From: Xestospongia bergquistia
Taxonomy: Eukaryota > Porifera > Demospongiae > Haplosclerida > Petrosiidae
Reading direction: 5' to 3'
Length of the DNA: 64,000 nucleotides
Assembly: GCA_963965975.1 (NCBI GenBank)
Contig: OZ014411.1
Coordinates: 7,627,501 to 7,691,500 of the forward strand
Of this stretch, positions 52,081-63,960 are shown in pieces. The notes under the pieces are model-generated. The model saw only the letters and a program-made list of their open reading frames with translations, did no database searches and was not told the origin of the DNA. Position 1 is the stretch's first letter. Every line of letters starts with the position of its first letter. Both the position numbers and the translations under genes were made by a program.

Positions 52081-53265
52081 AGCCTGTAGTCATACCAATT
52101 GAACATTTTATAGCCTTTCATAACATTGCAAAAACAATTTTTAGTTTGTTGTTAATGTTCTGCTTCTGAATGTAAGTAGTGTTTGTAGAAGTTCTCTTGG
52201 TTTACTAACTGTTTCTGAGTGAGAATAAAAATTAAGAGATTGTATCTGATGAATCTTAATTTTGAAGATACAAATTAGAAAGTAAAAGCTGTAAACCTTG
52301 AACCACTATAATACATTCTTGATTTCATTGATCTGACCATTGAACAAATCATTGATCCAAGTCATTTAACTGAGTCATAAATCTATTAACTCACCATTAC
52401 TTCATAATAATTATGTTTTTATGGTAATGGTAACATATACTATATCTTCTTGCTATGGTAATGTTGCTATAAATATTATTACCATAGTAATTGTTGCTAT
52501 GAAAACACACATTTTGTTACTAAAAGTAACTGTTGCTATGTTGACATATGTGGTGTAGCTTATTGTAAGGATTACATTGTTTCATCAATATGGGAGATTC
52601 AGTGAGTCCAATTGGTCTTGAAAACTACCAAAAACACAATAAAATTGAAGAATTCATTAAATTTAACATACAGTAAGATTTGACAATGTTTCTAACAAAT
52701 GTGGAAAAGTAACTGTAATAAATATTTTCTGCTAAAATGTGTAAAAATTAACACTGATTAATCACTTCAATTTTTAATGGAAAATAGTTTTTAACAAATG
52801 TTGCTGATAATTATTAGAATTAAACAATTATCATTATTAAAATATCTGGTAGCTTTGATATTGTTTGTGACAAAACTAAAACATTATGCTGTAAAGTAAT
52901 TAGTTTTAATCCTGAAACAAAAATTGGTCTAATTGTTACAGAGTCATAAATTTTGTTGCTATGGTATTATATATATATTGTATGTTGATACAATGGTAAT
53001 GTTGTTATGGTGATTGTTACCATGGTAGTAGTTGATATAACACACATCTTGTTGCTAATAATAGGATTACATCTACAGGTTATGTAATACTCTTGATATT
53101 TAGGAATAAATTATTTCTTAAAATTATAATATACATTTAAGCCATTATAAAATTAAACAACTTATTATAAAGCAATCAATGTAACATTTATTAGGTAAGA
53201 GAATTTTAAAAACAAGAGTATGGTATTGCTAGGAGACAACTAAACTAAACATTGCTTTAAGCTAA
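52081..53265. repeat. Repeat block C, duplicated at about 62790-63540
   Basis: The segment starting CCAATTGAACATTTTATAG and containing repeated CTATGGTAATGTTG and TTACCATGG motifs recurs at 62790-63540 with substitutions and indels. It has no coding potential. The motifs resemble RFX X-box half sites. Confidence 0.7.
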
Positions 53266-53832
53266 ATACATGATTCAGTAAATATTGTTTAACCAACCTA
53301 TATATAAATATCTAGCTTGATCAAGTTATTCTTACTGAATGGTCTGCATTTTTTAGTTACCAATCCTTGTCATTCTCTATGTAGTTGTCTGTCCATTTAA
53401 GAAGCACAGTTTGAAGATAATAAAAAGAAAAGTCTTAAGCACTGATACACACTTAAGATTAGGTATGTACATCTAATGGTTAGCATTATTTATGAATATA
53501 GAACATAGGTAAGTGTTATTAAAACTGGATTGTAATACTGGAGTGGACTGACCTTTAATTATTTACATGAGTGAAGATTGCTACAGGTTGTATATATAGT
53601 ATTGTATGAGTTAACAACACAAAGTTGAGTTATCATTATGCCCTTTGATTTTTTACTGAAGTATATGTAAGTTTACACGAAGGTCAGATATCACGTCCAA
53701 TTTGATAAAAAGGTATAGAGAGACAAAAAGTTTCCACTAGAGTTACAGGTTGAACTAAAGCTACCAGCAGTTTACCCACTATTGCAGAGAAACTAGTCAA
53801 TCGTGCTTTAGTAAAACCCTTGTAAAATATGT
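53266..53832. repeat. Repeat block B, duplicated at about 62198-62785
   Basis: The block from ATTCAGTAAATATTG through CCTATATATAAATATCTAGC to CCCACTATTGCAGAGAAACT recurs in the same orientation at 62198-62785. The second copy carries extra bases near 62655. Confidence 0.8.
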
Positions 53833-55435
53833 TAAGTCTTATTAACTTGACTAGATATTAAACATAAACATTATTATCATAAAATATAAAGAAGATGTAG
53901 AGGTATATATACAAAACTAAAAGTGTTACAATAGTGCTATGATAAAATGATATAACAATGTTTAATGATGTAATGAGTACAAGATGAAACAGTAACTAAT
54001 TAGACTATAGACTATATTTAGTATAATGCTTAAACCATAAAACCTAACATCTAGGTAATATAATAATTACAAAAGCCATAAAAATATTTTGCTACCATCT
54101 AACTGAAGATCAGTCCAGTTCAATAGTACAGTCCAATGTTTACTCAATTCTTTTCATGAGGTTATGTTTAGTGTTAAGCTTAAATTAAGGCCAGTAAATT
54201 TACTGATCTACTCCCAATTTTTGTCCATCTATAACATTCTAGCAAGAATGTGTAGTTCAATGGATTACCACAGACATGTGTACATGCCTTTTTTATTATG
54301 TAACAAGTAAATTACAATTTCTTCAAAAGATCATTAAATATTACGATGTCCCAGCTAGCATCTCTAACAAGCCAAAATTAGGAATGGCAGTGTGGACATC
54401 CCCCTACATCACTGACATAATGTTTTGTGCCAGCAGTTGTATGAGATAAAAGACTGTCAGTTAACACTAGATAGAAAGTAATGATTTTGTTTAAGGATTG
54501 TATTTATAATCCTGAAACAAAAATGGGAATAACATACATATTACTGCTGCTTATATGATCACACTCTTTCTCCTCACTCTTTACTAGATATTAAAACACT
54601 TTGCACAGAAACTAAAGAATATACCTTACCAATGTAATCTACTATTATATTATATACTATAGACATTCAAACTTTAAAATTTAGATAACTATGTCATTTA
54701 ACATAATTATTAATAGCTATTAGTCCAGTCCAGTCTAATAAAAGCATCACTTTATTTCTTTCTTTCATGCACAACCAAATATAATTATTTGTTGATTCTA
54801 TAATGGAACAGATAAATTAAATTAAACAATGATTATTAAAAATTAAAAAAAAAAAACTAAAAACAAAATGCTATATAGTAATTAAAGTCCTGAAACTAAA
54901 TTCGCCTAATTATAACAGTCATAAACAATGTTGCTAGGATATTATATACTGTATGTTGATGCTATATAATAATGTTGTTAACGTAATTTGTTACCATAGC
55001 TATGTAATATTCTTGATATATAAATAGAGTAGGAATAATAAATTTAATGACATACACAAGTAATAAGTATATCAGCAAAATACATTATCATATCAAGTGA
55101 AATGTTAAATCAGTCAGTGTCATTTGACCTTATCAGTAACTGAGCACATCAACTAATGATCATAATGTTTGTACCAATGATGACTTTAGTCTCTTGTACA
55201 GGATGATCTATAGTCTACACATGTTTATATAAACTATTATTAGTAGAAAGTCCTTTACTTCAGATAAAATTATACTTAATAGATGATTATAACAACATCT
55301 TATATAGTAAATAGATATGATGTAACATATAACAATGGATAGATACTGAATTAATAGATAAATGATGATTAAAGAGTGTTAACTTGGAGTGTCTAGTACA
55401 CCTAATTATGGACACAAGAAAGTCTAGTAAGATGA
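53833..55435. other. Intergenic, 3' flank of the zinc-finger gene
   Basis: AT-rich with no coding signal. A stretch near 54900-55010 (AACAATGTTGCTAGGATATT; TTGTTACCATAGCTATG) is another diverged relative of block C and is also similar to about 63810-63880. Confidence 0.4.
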
Positions 55436-56626
55436 CTATATGTATGGTCTCTCTCCAGTATGAATATGAGAATGTTTAATAAGATCACTAGAATGAGCAA
55501 ATCCTTCCCCACAGTCCTTGCATATAAAGGGTTTTTCTCTAGTATGAATACGAGAATGCCTGGTCAAATGACTTGAGGTAATAAACCCTTTCCCACAGTC
55601 TTTACATATATAGGGTCTCTCTCCAGTATGAATACGATGATGAGAACGAAGAGCATCACAACGAGCAAAACCTTTCCCACAGTCTTTACATACATAAGGT
55701 CTCTCCCCAGTATGAATACGACGATGAGAATAAAGATTATAAGAGTGAGTAAATCCTTTCCCACAGTCCTTGCATATAAAAGGTTTTTTTCCAGTATGAA
55801 TACAAGAATGCCGGGTCAATCGACTAGAGGTACCAAAACCTTTCCCACAGTCTTTACATATATAAGGTCTCTCCCCAGTGTGAATACGATGATGTAAACT
55901 AAGACTATAAGAATGAGCAAAACTTTTCCCACAGTCTTTACATACATAAGGTCTCTCCCCAGTGTGAATACGACGATGAGAATAAAGATTATAAGACTGA
56001 GTAAATCCTTTCCCACAGTCCTTGCATATAAAAGGTTTTTTTCCAGTATGAATACAAGAATGCCAGGTCAATTGACTAGAGGTACCAAAACCTTTCCCAC
56101 AGTCTTTACATATATAAGGTCTCTCCCCAGTGTGAATACGATGATGTAAACTAAGATTATCGGAACGAGCAAAACCTTTTCCACAATCCTTACATATAAA
56201 GGGTTTTTCTCCAGTATGAGTACGAAAATGACATAGTAAACGACTATAACATGAGAATTTTCTTCCACATGTAGTACAATAATGATTTTTGGAATTGGAC
56301 ACAACACAAGTAGAATAACTTGATATAGTTGGTACACTTTGGGATTGATGACGTACACGATAATGAGTGTTGAGATTAACTTCTAGACTAAATGTACACT
56401 TACAGTCTGGACAGTGATAGGGTTTGTCATCAGTGTGATGAGAACGGATATGATAAGTCATAATGTTATGATCAGTACTAGTCACGTGATGACACAGAGG
56501 ACAATGGAGAATTCCTTCTTTTGAGGAACAGTGATTGTTGAGGAGATGATCAGTTAATACAATTGAGTTACTACATGTCTTCTTACAGTCACGTATAAGA
56601 CAATACACTTTAGAGCTAGACGACAT
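55436..56626 (-). CDS. C2H2 zinc-finger protein with about 13 fingers
   Basis: Single exon, 396 residues, from MSSSSKVYCLIRDCKK to HTGERPYI. Four diverged N-terminal fingers are followed by nine canonical ones of the form (F/Y)ICKDCGKGF-x5-L-x2-H-x3-H joined by TG(E/K)(R/K)P linkers. Such arrays bind DNA, usually as transcription regulators or transposon silencers. Fingers 5-7 and 8-10 are a three-finger, 252 bp duplication. The protein stops directly after the last linker, exactly where a further finger would begin, so the array was probably longer once. A dead copy lies at 51271-52080. No KRAB, SCAN or BTB domain is visible. Confidence 0.92.
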   Translation of the reverse strand: MSSSSKVYCLIRDCKKTCSNSIVLTDHLLNNHCSSKEGILHCPLCHHVTSTDHNIMTYHIRSHHTDDKPYHCPDCKCTFSLEVNLNTHYRVRHQSQSVPTISSYSTCVVSNSKNHYCTTCGRKFSCYSRLLCHFRTHTGEKPFICKDCGKGFARSDNLSLHHRIHTGERPYICKDCGKGFGTSSQLTWHSCIHTGKKPFICKDCGKGFTQSYNLYSHRRIHTGERPYVCKDCGKSFAHSYSLSLHHRIHTGERPYICKDCGKGFGTSSRLTRHSCIHTGKKPFICKDCGKGFTHSYNLYSHRRIHTGERPYVCKDCGKGFARCDALRSHHRIHTGERPYICKDCGKGFITSSHLTRHSRIHTREKPFICKDCGEGFAHSSDLIKHSHIHTGERPYI

Positions 56627-57464
56627 GTTTAGTTAGGACAACACGTGGTTTATAGCCTAAGTAATTAGATCCACGCCTATTAAACGAATAATATTATTTT
56701 TGTCGAATTATGTACATGTATATATTCACACGTTATTATTATAGTGACTGACAGATAAATAGAGAAAGCAATGAGAAAACTAAAGGAATAGAAGAAGAAA
56801 GATGCTAGAAAAGGGATGAAAGACTTAGTCTTGCAAGATATAGACAGAGAAGAAGAGACAGTAGACGGAAGACAAGTAAAGAAGAAAGTCTTGTGAGAGA
56901 CTAAGTGAATTAAAAGAAACATACACAGTTAAATAAAGGTAAAAAGGCTAATAAATAAGGGACAAAGATGAATGGAATTAATACAAACAGAGAGTGTAGA
57001 TAAAACAAAGACAGAGACCAACCAATTATTTGAAGCATTGCATTGGTATCAAATATTATGAAATATTGTCAATGTTAATGTTCAAGTGATTTAAAAACTC
57101 AATGTTGTTTTCTGTTGAGAACAATATCAATGCAAATTATCCAATTATAAAAAGTAATAAATGTCTTCATTCATTGTATGAATTTGTTAAAAATTGCTTT
57201 TAACTCCTTCCAATTTAACTGTAGAATTTCCAATTTGCTTTTTTCTGCCAAAACAAAGTCAATTTTTAGATATTGTAGCAGAAAAAGTCACAAAATCTTC
57301 AGATATTAATGCTTAGTAGTAATTTTACACAGATTTTTAGTTAATTGTATAAAAACCGATTAAAAACTAACATTTTTCAGCAGAAACAAGTATTGGTTAA
57401 ATATAATGTAAATTATAGAAATGGTGCAGAAAAATTGTCCAATCTGCAAAATGTTTATTGTTTA
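56627..57464. repeat. 5' flank of the zinc-finger gene, including repeat block A
   Basis: The part 56857-57199 (GACAGTAGACGGAAGACAAG to CATTGTATGAATTTGTTAAA) recurs in the same orientation at 61843-62172 at high similarity. No coding signal was recognised. Confidence 0.75.
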
Positions 57465-57689
57465 TTAACTATTTAAGTACAATGATTTCATTAGTGTCAC
57501 TATGTTTTGTGGTAGAAGAAATTCTTCGATTGTTGGGACAGTGAAGTTGAGAAGTACTTGTCCTCTACGAATTGTATCAATCCAAGGCACATAATCACCA
57601 TTTTGTCTTTGGATTGATGGCTTCCACTTCCTACAATAAGTGTCATCATACCACCTCACTTGTATATTATGAGAGGTGATTAGTGCCAA
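57465..57689 (-). CDS. Unrecognised C-terminal exon (RWYDDTYCRKWKPSIQ-type)
   Basis: An open frame with protein-like composition (QVRWYDDTYCRKWKPS, YVPWIDTIRRGQVLLNF) ends in TAA. It may begin at a splice acceptor (ATACAAG near 57666) rather than at the ATG, because its first codons lie in an inverted-repeat arm. The pattern resembles small SH3-like or chromo-like ends of repetitive proteins, but I cannot name a family. It could be the last exon of a gene, or a transposon-derived piece. Confidence 0.35.
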   Translation of the reverse strand: MALITSHNIQVRWYDDTYCRKWKPSIQRQNGDYVPWIDTIRRGQVLLNFTVPTIEEFLLPQNIVTLMKSLYLNS

Positions 57690-57754
57690 CCCTCTCTAAG
57701 ACTTCACTAGTCTCTCTTTAATGTGACTATTTTGGCACTAATCACCTCTCATAA
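57667..57754. repeat. 23 bp perfect inverted repeat with 42 base loop
   Basis: Arm 57667-57689 (core GAGAGGTGATTAGTGCCAA) is exactly complementary to 57732-57754. It could form a strong hairpin in DNA or RNA, or be a solo pair of short transposon ends. Confidence 0.9.
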
Positions 57755-58234
57755 ACACACACTGTTGTGATAAATTGGTTGTTTTAATTAACTGTATAGT
57801 CACTTGGATGATACACATGCCTCAATTTCATTTATTATTACAAAACATCAATAGGAAATGCTATTTTGATTACTAATTACTATGGAATTGACCATTCATC
57901 TAGTTCAATAGTATTGATTTCATAGAAAGGGCATACATTATGTGAGGTTAGGAGGCTGTCTCAACAAAATTCCATGTATAGTGACAATCGATAGATTCTG
58001 TGGAAAACATCATTTAAGTTACAAGTTGGTTATCTGGAATAGTTCACATACATCAGTTTTATACCAAGCCTGTTATATAACACATCATCTGTAATGATAG
58101 TAAATAGAGGTCAAGTGGAAAAAAGAGGATGAAAATGAACAATGCACTGTAGAACTATATTGTAAATATATAGTTAATTTAGTTTCATATAATACACACG
58201 AGATACTAGTAAATGTATGAGAATATGTCATTAG

Positions 58235-59030
58235 TTAAATATAAGAATTATTATGATGTAATAATGATGTCATTATTTTTACCACTTCTGTATCTTCTTC
58301 TGTTTTCAGTGCTTTGGAATTAGTCAAATATTGAAGAGTCAAACCATTTGTTGTTAATCTATAACACCTGATAATAAATACATGAGTAATTGCATTAATG
58401 GTGGGTGTGGTTATTACTTGAGGATACATCCACTTATATGAAGTATACGTTGGTAATCTTCAAAATGAAATGATGCAACATCATGATGGAAAGCTACATT
58501 ATCAGCACTTAAAGTCCCAATCTAGCAAGTCTATTAAATAATGAGGTTCTTAAATGTATAAGTTACCTGTTGTCCAGAACGTAATGTTCTTACATGAAAT
58601 TCATTACATGCAGCAGGCTAGGATTATGGATATAAACATGAGGGGAGCCTCCAAAATGGACTACTACTTCAGGATTACATTGTATTTGAAATAACAGTGG
58701 TGGAAGTTCTACAATAGTGTAGTATAATGTCAGGTGATAATCATGTGACATACCAGTGATATTAATGGTTGTAGGAATGCTATTAGGAAATGTACCAGGA
58801 GTATATACTGTAATATCATTAGACTGATAGGATATCCCTAATTTAACTGTAGCTATAGTGCACTAGAAAGAGAAAGAAAATATAGGCTATGGTGTCTAAT
58901 ACACTAACATTGTCCAATATCTATTGAAAACTATAATATTGACAATGTTGTGATGATAGCACAAGGAGAAGATCTTCAGTCAGTGAGACATCACGGATGT
59001 TGTCACCAAATATCTATGATATAGTTAGTG
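58235..59030 (-). CDS. Partial secreted/membrane gene with an IPT/TIG-like segment
   Basis: Several minus-strand exons look coding. About 59024-58930 reads IFGDNIRDVSLTEDLLLVLS, like an IPT/TIG strand. 58863-58755 reads CTIATVKLGISYQSNDITVY. 58710-58640 reads ELPPLLFQIQCNPEVVVHFG. 58620-58568 reads PAACNEFHVRTLRSGQQ. 58523-58425 reads IGTLSADNVAFHHDVASFHF. About 58368-58300 reads CYRLTTNGLTLQYL. The phases of the last four agree; the join to the IPT-like exon is unsolved. A possible signal-peptide exon lies at 59713-59600. It may be a receptor ectodomain fragment or a decaying gene. Confidence 0.45.
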
Positions 59031-59599
59031 TTATGTTGAACTGAAATTAAATGAACTTCCAATATGTCCTTTAATTTTGACTTTTAGCAACTAAAACTTA
59101 ACTTTACTTTGGATTGACTGACATTTCTTGTAGTTTAAATAAAGTTAAATTTATTTTTTAAAAATGTTGTGTTGCCCAAATGATACCTCCTCATTCACCC
59201 AATCAGGCTTCCATTTAGGCTTCAGGATTTCCTGGTATTGCTAGCTGGGACTGCCACCGTTGGCTTGGTAACAATTGGTTTCAAAATCACAAAGTCAAGA
59301 TTAAACATTCATGTGTTTAGGAAACTAACAATATGGTTGATGAGTCTCTGACACAGCTTGAAATTAATCTCTTGTAAGAACAATGAGTCATGCATGATAT
59401 GGAATAAACTGACTGCTTTAATTATTGGTAACAAAATGGTTATCATATGAAATTTTTGCTATAATTACAATTAAGGAGGTTAGATGGAGTATTGTTTTGA
59501 CATTTGTATCTAACAGAATCATAAGTGTAAAGTATTATATTAATAAGAATAATAAAACTTAGTCTATAAAGGTATACATATCCTGGCACAATAGTTCAT

Positions 59600-59713
59600 C
59601 CCTCATCAACATCTGGACTGGCTATAAATATGCTCAGCAAATTGATACACAGTAACATTGCATAGCAGACCTTTGGAAAACTCCAAGATGTGGTAGTTTG
59701 AGTCATAGTTAAA
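59600..59713 (-). CDS. Possible signal-peptide first exon of the IPT-like gene
   Basis: ATG at 59711-59713 (minus) opens a frame with a strongly hydrophobic run (VCYAMLLCINLLSIFIASPD), fitting a cleaved signal peptide, and meets TGA after about 36 codons. A GT donor within the last codons would link it to the exons at 59.0-58.2 kb, but I could not fix the join. Confidence 0.35.
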
Positions 59714-60382
59714 GACTACAAAAGAAGTGTTAGTAAGCGTTTTTTATAGCATTTACTTTTCGATTGAGGTAACTGTTTGTTGTGCTACTACTAGTAGAAA
59801 TTTAAACTTGAGTAAGTGATAATTAATATAACATTTTATGAATATTCTAATTATAGTTCTTATAGAGTCAATGACTATGATTATGACAAAACGAAAATAT
59901 AGAGAAAGAACATGCTGTCTTGTACAGTGTGCTACATTGAGCGGTAGGGTCGAGAGGCTTACAGACAGCACATTGCTACTATATATTTCCATTTACAGAA
60001 TTATATGTATGTTTCTTCACTTTTATACAAGCCTATCATTGCTAATGAGTTACAATCTACAACGTACAATTTAACTTAAGACATATTGGTAAGACTTATT
60101 GGGCCTATAGCTGTCATGATCAGGTGGTTCTTGCACATCTGTAGGCATCCCCACTCAATTGGTAGCCTTGTAAATACAGCAAATCTGAAGAATTTATTTA
60201 TTTCAAGCATTGTCTCAACATCAGTTAAATACATGATGCAGCTAACTTAAATGAACTTTGTACAAACTTAACATTATGTGACAAATATACTACTAGCTAA
60301 AACAATGTTAATAGAAATAATAGAAAAGTAAACCAGACAAAATGGTTTTATACATCTGCAAAATCAAAGTCAAACTCGATGA
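59714..60382. other. Intergenic, no gene seen
   Basis: No convincing exon, RNA gene or repeat was recognised. Confidence 0.4.
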
Positions 60383-60793
60383 TTATTTCGAACAACTCTG
60401 ACCTTTGGTAATCTTAGCAACCTTCTCAGCAGGCTTCTTATGCTGTCTTAAAGATGTAGTACGTCTTGGAGTGTTGTCCTGTTGTAGTTTATATGATCCA
60501 GTACCGCCAGCTCCTTCATTTTTATAAAATATCTCCATCTCCACACCATACTCTAATGCTTGTTTGAGGTCAGTATGAAAATCTGGGTCCTCGTTTGCTG
60601 TTTTGATTTTAGACTTTATGTACTTGGCAATTATCTGACGACTGCAGCCAGGACCTCTGTCCAATTTCTTTATAGCTTCTTTAATGATGTTTATATATTC
60701 TGGCTCGTCATTTAGGCCACTAGTACTTCTGATATTTACTTTTAGAGATAATTCTGTTTTAGATATAGTACTTTTACTTTTCGTCTTAGGCAT
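60383..60793 (-). CDS. Linker-histone (H1/H5 winged-helix) domain protein, second copy
   Basis: Single exon, 136 residues. A Lys/Ser/Thr-rich N-terminus leads to the winged helix (about 30-105): EYINIIKEAIKK, SRQIIAKYIKSKI, LKQALEYGVE and the wing NEGAGGTGSYKL. A basic tail of about 30 residues (TPRRTTSLRQHKKPAEK) follows. The domain is diverged from the copy at 13420-13824 and has a more basic, H1-like tail. Both may act on nucleosome linker DNA. No canonical histone 3' stem-loop was seen. The gene is single-exon in a region where multi-exon genes predominate, as is usual for linker histones. Confidence 0.82.
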   Translation of the reverse strand: MPKTKSKSTISKTELSLKVNIRSTSGLNDEPEYINIIKEAIKKLDRGPGCSRQIIAKYIKSKIKTANEDPDFHTDLKQALEYGVEMEIFYKNEGAGGTGSYKLQQDNTPRRTTSLRQHKKPAEKVAKITKGQSCSK

Positions 60794-61462
60794 TTTGGGT
60801 TGTTACGAGAAGAAACAACGTCTGTTCTTGCTAACTGTAAAACCGATTTTGCTCTGTGTGGAGAAGAGTACGAGTTTGTATAGCGTACATCCACATTTCT
60901 AATAGAGACAAAATGTTAGTAGAACTTGTTGAGTGAAAAAAGTGTTAAAAAGCAGATATTTGTTTGTAAAGTGAATTAGCCATAATGTAGGTTAATGTAG
61001 GTTGATGATCGAGTTCTTGAGCTTTTATAATTTTTTTTGTTTCCCTCAGAGTATTGTACTTGATGTAAATGTTAGCGGTTAAATGATGTGACTGTTGTTA
61101 AAGTTGAATATATGAAGCAAACGTTTTTTATCCATATTCATTCCTTTGCTAATTTTGGAATGTTTCCATTTGTCTCTGTAATTGTTCAACTCATGTGCTT
61201 TCAATCCTCCAAGATTACCTGGATCAGAAAGCCAGATGTCACAGTATCTAACCGGGAAAATTTGTAAAAGACAGAAGTCACAACCGGATTACCAATATCT
61301 AGATATTATATCAAAGATCTCTCTGTCACATTGTTGACAAGTGAAATAATTAGATTTAATAGATAACATCATTAAATTAAAAGCATGTATGACTTTGCAA
61401 ATTAAAGTCATTCTTGTTTTTAGTTGATGACACAAGACAATAAACTCCAAGACTCCTACATG
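60794..61462. other. Intergenic, promoter side of the second linker-histone gene
   Basis: No coding signal beyond weak frames that overlap the hairpin at 61463. Confidence 0.4.
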
Positions 61463-61514
61463 TAAGGAGTCTGAACTGCCCTTATTCGCAAATAAGGGCA
61501 GTTCAGACTCCTTA
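61463..61514. repeat. 24 bp perfect palindromic hairpin with 4 base loop
   Basis: TAAGGAGTCTGAACTGCCCT and the next four bases pair exactly with 61491-61514 around the loop CGCA. A third GACTCC copy at 61451 extends the structure. The loop is too tight for a usual microRNA precursor. Confidence 0.93.
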
Positions 61515-61842
61515 TCCATTTAAACACTAGTGGTTGCAACACTTTGTATATAGAGCTGATTATTTTGTTGATCAAGAGTCACTGATGGCATGAAATGTAC
61601 CAAATACTGTTACATTAATAGACTTCTGATAATATATTGATTTACTTCAAAGAAATATCCCTCCCTGTGCACATGGTGTTTATTGCCATAACTATCCCAA
61701 ATTTATTGGACAAAACTTACTAGATATTGAATATATGTATATATTTCAATTTCCATGCATAGTAGGCAAGTATATAAGCTGGTGAAGGTTATCCAAAGCT
61801 GGAGCATGCACTCGAGGAACTAAAGGAGCTGTTATAAATTTA

Positions 61843-63960
61843 GACAGTAGACGGAAGACAAGTAGAGAAGAAAGGGGACTAAGTGAATCATACACAGTTG
61901 AATAAAGGTAAAAAAGGCTAATTAATTAGGAACATGCGGAGATAAATGGAATTAATACAAACAGAGAGTGTGGATAAAACAAAGACAGAGACCAACCAAA
62001 TATTTAAAGGAGTGAGATATTACATTGGTATCAAATATTATGAAGTATTGTCAATGTTAATGTTTATATGATTTGTTATTTTCTGTTGAGAACAATATCA
62101 ATTGAAATCATCCTATTATAAAAAGTAATACATGTCTTCATTCATTGTATGAATTTGTTAAAATTACTTTTAGTTTATGAATTAACAAATTATGTTAAAT
62201 GTATGATTCATTAGATATTGTTCAATCAACCTATATATAAATATCTAGCTTGATTAAGCTATTCCTACTAAATGGTATACATTTTTCTAGTAACCAATCC
62301 TTGTCATTCTCTATGTAGTTGTCTGTCCATTTAAGAAGTACAGTTTGAAGATAATAAAAAGAAAAGTCCTAAGCAGTGATACACACTTAAGCTTAGGTAT
62401 GTGCATCTAATGGTTAGCATTATTTATGAATATAAAATATAGGTAAGTGTTATTAACACTGAATTAGAATATTGGACTGGAATGACCTTTAATTATTTAC
62501 ATGAGTGAAGATTGCTACAGGTTGTATATATAGTGTTGTATGAGTTAACAACACAAAGTTGAGTTATCACTATGCCCTTTGATTTAAAATGAAGTATATG
62601 TAAGTTTATACAAAGGTCAGAACTCACATGCAATTTGATAAAAAGGTACAGAGAACTTATACTAGTTATAATGTAATTAAGTTTTCACTAGAGTTACAGG
62701 TTGACTGAAGCTACCAGCAGCCTACCCACTATTGCAGAGAAACTCGCCAATTGTACTTTTAGTAGAACCCTTGTCAAATAAGTTGAATTATATCAATTGA
62801 ACATTTTATAGACTTCCATAGCACTACAAAAAACAATTTTAGCACTGATGTTGTATTGTCTCTGATTGAGAATAAAATTAAAAGGTTCTCTCTGATGATT
62901 ATTAATTTCAAAACACAAAATTAGTAATTTAAACTTGTGCTTTGAACAACTATAATCATCTCTTGATTTAATTGATCTAGTCATTGAACAAATCGCTGAT
63001 CCATTTATCAAAGTCATTTAACTGAGTCATAAATCTATTATCCTCATCATTATTCCATAATAGTTATGTTTCTAAGGTAATTATTGCAATGGTAATATAT
63101 ATTATATCTGCTTGCTATGGTAATGTTGTTATGGATATTGTTACTATAGTAACTGTAGTTATGGTGACGTATGTGATGTAACTTTTTGTATGGATTACAT
63201 GGTTTCGTAAATTTGGGGGATTCTGTGACTGTGAGTCCAATTGGTCTTGAAACCTATCAATAACACAATAAATTGAAGAACATATTAATATTACAAGATT
63301 AATCAGTGTTACAGTAAGTTTTAGCAATGTTTCTAACAAATGTGGAAAAGTAACTGTATTTTCTGCTAAAATGTTTAAAAATTAACACTGATTAATCTTG
63401 TTATTTTAATTGTTATCATGTTAGTAGTTGATATAATTACACACATCTTGTTACTAATAATAGACATTAATACCATATTACATCTACAGACTATTTAATA
63501 CTCCTGATATGTAAATATAGTAAGAATAATTTATTTCTTAAAATTATGATATATATAATGGATAGACAATGTATTAATGATGATGATTTCTATTTTGGGC
63601 TTATGTTTTTACTGCCATCCCTATTTTTAATGATTTTTTAGAAATTTTAATTTATTTGTCACTTATTTATATTTGAATATAAATCATGCCTTGTGAGTTG
63701 TGAGATATATAGAGAGAGACTGTAGAAGATTGTGAAACATGAATGAAAGAAACAAGAGAAAATGAAAAGCAATATAATGTAGAGAAAGTAAGCCAATTTA
63801 TGTATTGTTACACAATTATAAACAATGCTATAGTGTTGTATAATGTTGCTATGGTAATGTTATATTGATTGTTACCATGGTATTAGTTGATATGATAACA
63901 CACTTGCTGTTACTAATAACAGACATTGGTAATATATCATTACTTTCAGAGGTTAGAAGA
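61843..63960. repeat. Diverged duplication remnant (blocks A, B, C) lacking the zinc-finger gene
   Basis: 61843-62172 matches 56857-57199 (A), 62198-62785 matches 53266-53832 (B) and 62790-63540 matches 52090-53110 (C), all in the same orientation. The block order A-B-C differs from the order C-B ... A of the first two units, as expected from a tandem array read across a unit boundary. No finger codons remain. Confidence 0.75.

Noticed and set aside
55564-56358. Multiple overlapping frames on both strands of the zinc-finger gene
   Set aside because: They are periodic shadows of the repeated finger codons; only the 396-residue frame has the C2H2 pattern.
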